A stretch of DNA of 40,090 bases from an uncultured Clostridia bacterium (GTDB taxonomy: Bacteria; Bacillota; Clostridia; Oscillospirales; Butyricicoccaceae). The first letter of the stretch is position 1. Each line of letters starts with the position of its first letter. The DNA lies in the NCBI GenBank assembly GCA_910586575.1, contig CAJUJQ010000012.1:1-40090 (forward strand). Direction: 5' to 3'. Positions 38,997 to 40,090 of the stretch are shown piece after piece. The position numbers and the translations under genes were made by a program. Below the pieces are notes generated by a model, which was not told the origin of the DNA, ran no database searches, and saw only the letters and a program-made list of their open reading frames with translations.

Positions 38997-39734
38997 ATGT
39001 CCGGACATTCCAAATTCCATAACATTGCAAAGCGCAAAGGCGCGAATGATGCAAAAAAAGGTAAAATTTTTACAAAAATTGGCCGTGAACTTGCAATCGC
39101 CTGCAAGGAAGGAGGCTCCGCCAATCCAGACAACAACAGCCGCCTGCGCGATGTCATCGCCAAGGCCAAGGCCAACAACATGCCCAACGACAATATCAAG
39201 CGCCTGCTTGACAAGATGTCGGGCGCAAGCGGCGCGGTCGATTACGAAGCCATCAATTATGAGGGCTATGGTGTCGGCGGCGTCGCCGTAATCGTCGAAA
39301 CCCTGACCGACAACCGCAACCGCACCGCTGCTGATGTGCGCCACCTGCTGGATAAATTTGGCGCGGGCATGGGTGCGACAGGCTGCGTCGGCTGGCAGTT
39401 CGACCAGAAGGGCGTGCTGGTGGTTGAGCGCGGCGAGCTGGACGAGGACGAAACCATGATGACGGCGCTCGACGCGGGCGCGGAGGATTTCCAGGCGGAC
39501 GACGAATCCTTCCAGATCTATACCGCGCCGGACGACTTCTCGGCGGTGCGCGAGGCACTCGAACAGGCTGGCCTGACCTTTGCGCAGGCGGAAATTGAGA
39601 TGGTCCCGCAGAATTATATTACGCTGGAAAGCGAGGACGACCGCGCGAAAATGCGCAAGCTGCTGGACAATCTGGAGGACAACGACGACGTGCAGAACGT
39701 CTGGCACAACTGGGAAAACGACGACGAGGACTGA
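38997..39734 (+). CDS. yebC: YebC/PmpR family protein
   Basis: This 245-residue YebC-family protein begins MSGHSKFHNIAKRKGANDAK and continues KGKIFTKIGRELAIACKEGG, the invariant N-terminal motif. It has the expected three-domain layout ending in an acidic C-terminus (NVWHNWENDDED). Members were long annotated as transcriptional regulators; more recent work links some to relief of ribosome stalling. AAAGGAG lies upstream of the ATG. A terminator follows the stop. Confidence 0.96.
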   Translation: MSGHSKFHNIAKRKGANDAKKGKIFTKIGRELAIACKEGGSANPDNNSRLRDVIAKAKANNMPNDNIKRLLDKMSGASGAVDYEAINYEGYGVGGVAVIVETLTDNRNRTAADVRHLLDKFGAGMGATGCVGWQFDQKGVLVVERGELDEDETMMTALDAGAEDFQADDESFQIYTAPDDFSAVREALEQAGLTFAQAEIEMVPQNYITLESEDDRAKMRKLLDNLEDNDDVQNVWHNWENDDED

Positions 39735-39741
39735 CACCGCA

Positions 39742-39764
39742 GCCGCCCCGATGGGGCGGCTTTT
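39742..39764 (+). terminator. Intrinsic terminator of yebC
   Basis: GCCGCCCC-gat-GGGGCGGC (39742-39760) followed by TTTT, eight nt past the stop. Confidence 0.93.
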
Positions 39765-39907
39765 CCATGCCCGCAGACGGCAAGATACCATTCCTGGGGA
39801 AATCATTTTATCCCGCTTGTGCTGCCATCCTTGAAAAGCGGGCGGCTTGTGGTAAGATGAGTTTTTAATAAGCTGCCGAAAAAGACTTTTATGGCATGGG
39901 CAAGTCG

Positions 39908-39949
39908 GTATATTCGATTGTGCGAATATACTTTGATACAGGTTATAAT
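39908..39949 (+). promoter_or_regulatory. Operator-like palindrome with TATAAT box
   Basis: GTATATTCG (39908-39916) and CGAATATAC (39923-39931) are perfect inverted repeats with a 6-nt spacer. A consensus TATAAT lies at 39944-39949. The -35 position falls in the right half of the palindrome and is poor (TGCGAA), which suits a promoter that depends on, or is blocked by, a dimeric regulator. Confidence 0.55.
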
Positions 39950-40090
39950 GCAAGCATAAAACATGTTATAACTTACAACGTAATTTTGTTTTATAAAAAT
40001 GTCTTTCTGTGCAAAAAATCAAGAATATATAGGTTCACCAGTTTCCAAGTTTTGAACAAAAAAAGTGAATCATCCTTGAAAAAGTAGTAT

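Larger units (their letters stand above)
39735..40090. other. Terminator and regulatory region at the window end
   Basis: After the yebC terminator no gene is seen. The last 200 nt are markedly AT-richer than the rest of the window. They contain a perfect interrupted palindrome and a TATAAT box, probably the control region of a gene beyond the right edge. A 63-codon open frame here (39896-40087) has no ribosome binding site and no recognisable content. Confidence 0.6.

Noticed and set aside
39896..40087. 63-codon open frame at the right edge
   Set aside because: It has no ribosome binding site, lies across an operator-like palindrome and promoter, and shows AT-driven composition only.

Overview
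This window looks like a chromosomal stretch from a high-GC, endospore-forming Clostridia bacterium (Oscillospiraceae/Ruminococcaceae-like; lineage inferred from gene content and base composition, not tested). Supporting signs are an alpha/beta-type small acid-soluble spore protein, a sigma-G-like promoter, a T-box leader ahead of leuS, the smc-ftsY-rph-rdgB-yhbY-nadD-yqeK-LCP gene order, Mini-RNase III, SdpR/SdpI homologues, strong AGGAGG-type ribosome binding sites and frequent TTG/GTG starts. The first 43 bases carry an Illumina adapter, so the left edge is a raw contig end from a draft assembly. I saw no rRNA, tRNA or CRISPR array.

Layout. 1-860: adapter, terminator and a spore SASP gene. 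859-5704 (minus): an exported GH-like protein, acyl-ACP thioesterase, a degenerate nucleotidyltransferase plus HEPN pair, and a YgiQ-type radical SAM enzyme. 5842-6534 (minus): a pRiA4b ORF-3-like protein. 6744-13465 (plus): TetR regulator, MMPL/RND-type exporter and a large surface protein with GLUG repeats either side of a long helical region. 13784-15897 (plus): DUF4330-like protein and O-antigen-ligase-like membrane protein. 15961-17868 (minus): TetM-like GTPase. 18128-19086 (plus): GIY-YIG-like protein and an XRE regulator with a zinc-ribbon/desulfoferrodoxin-like tail. 19087-19900: gene-poor scar with a decayed IS110 transposase, an orphan promoter-hairpin and a repeat. 19932-21608 (plus): VanY-type D,D-carboxypeptidase lipoprotein. 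21650-22562 (minus): sdpR-sdpI. 22851-23519 (minus): rpsT and rpsU as separate units.

23682-36994 (minus) is a core housekeeping block: smc, then ftsY-rph-rdgB-yhbY-nadD with overlapping ends, yqeK and an LCP cell-wall ligase. A new transcription unit follows, opened by a sigma-A promoter and a T-box with a probable Leu (CUC) specifier, reading an unrecognised two-TM protein, rsfS and leuS. The right end carries a CPHC thioredoxin-like gene (minus) divergent from mrnC (plus), a 35-residue Asn/Gln-rich microprotein gene (minus) with its own sigma-G-like promoter and terminator, a heptad-repeat coiled-coil gene and yebC. The last 350 bases are an AT-richer regulatory region with a perfect interrupted palindrome.

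The most unusual items are the Asn/Gln microprotein unit at 38115-38386, the TetR/MMPL/GLUG-coiled-coil envelope cassette at 6679-13526, the T-box that puts an unknown membrane protein and rsfS together with leuS, the 113-nt sdpR/sdpI overlap with twin operators, and the degenerate HEPN/MNT pair.
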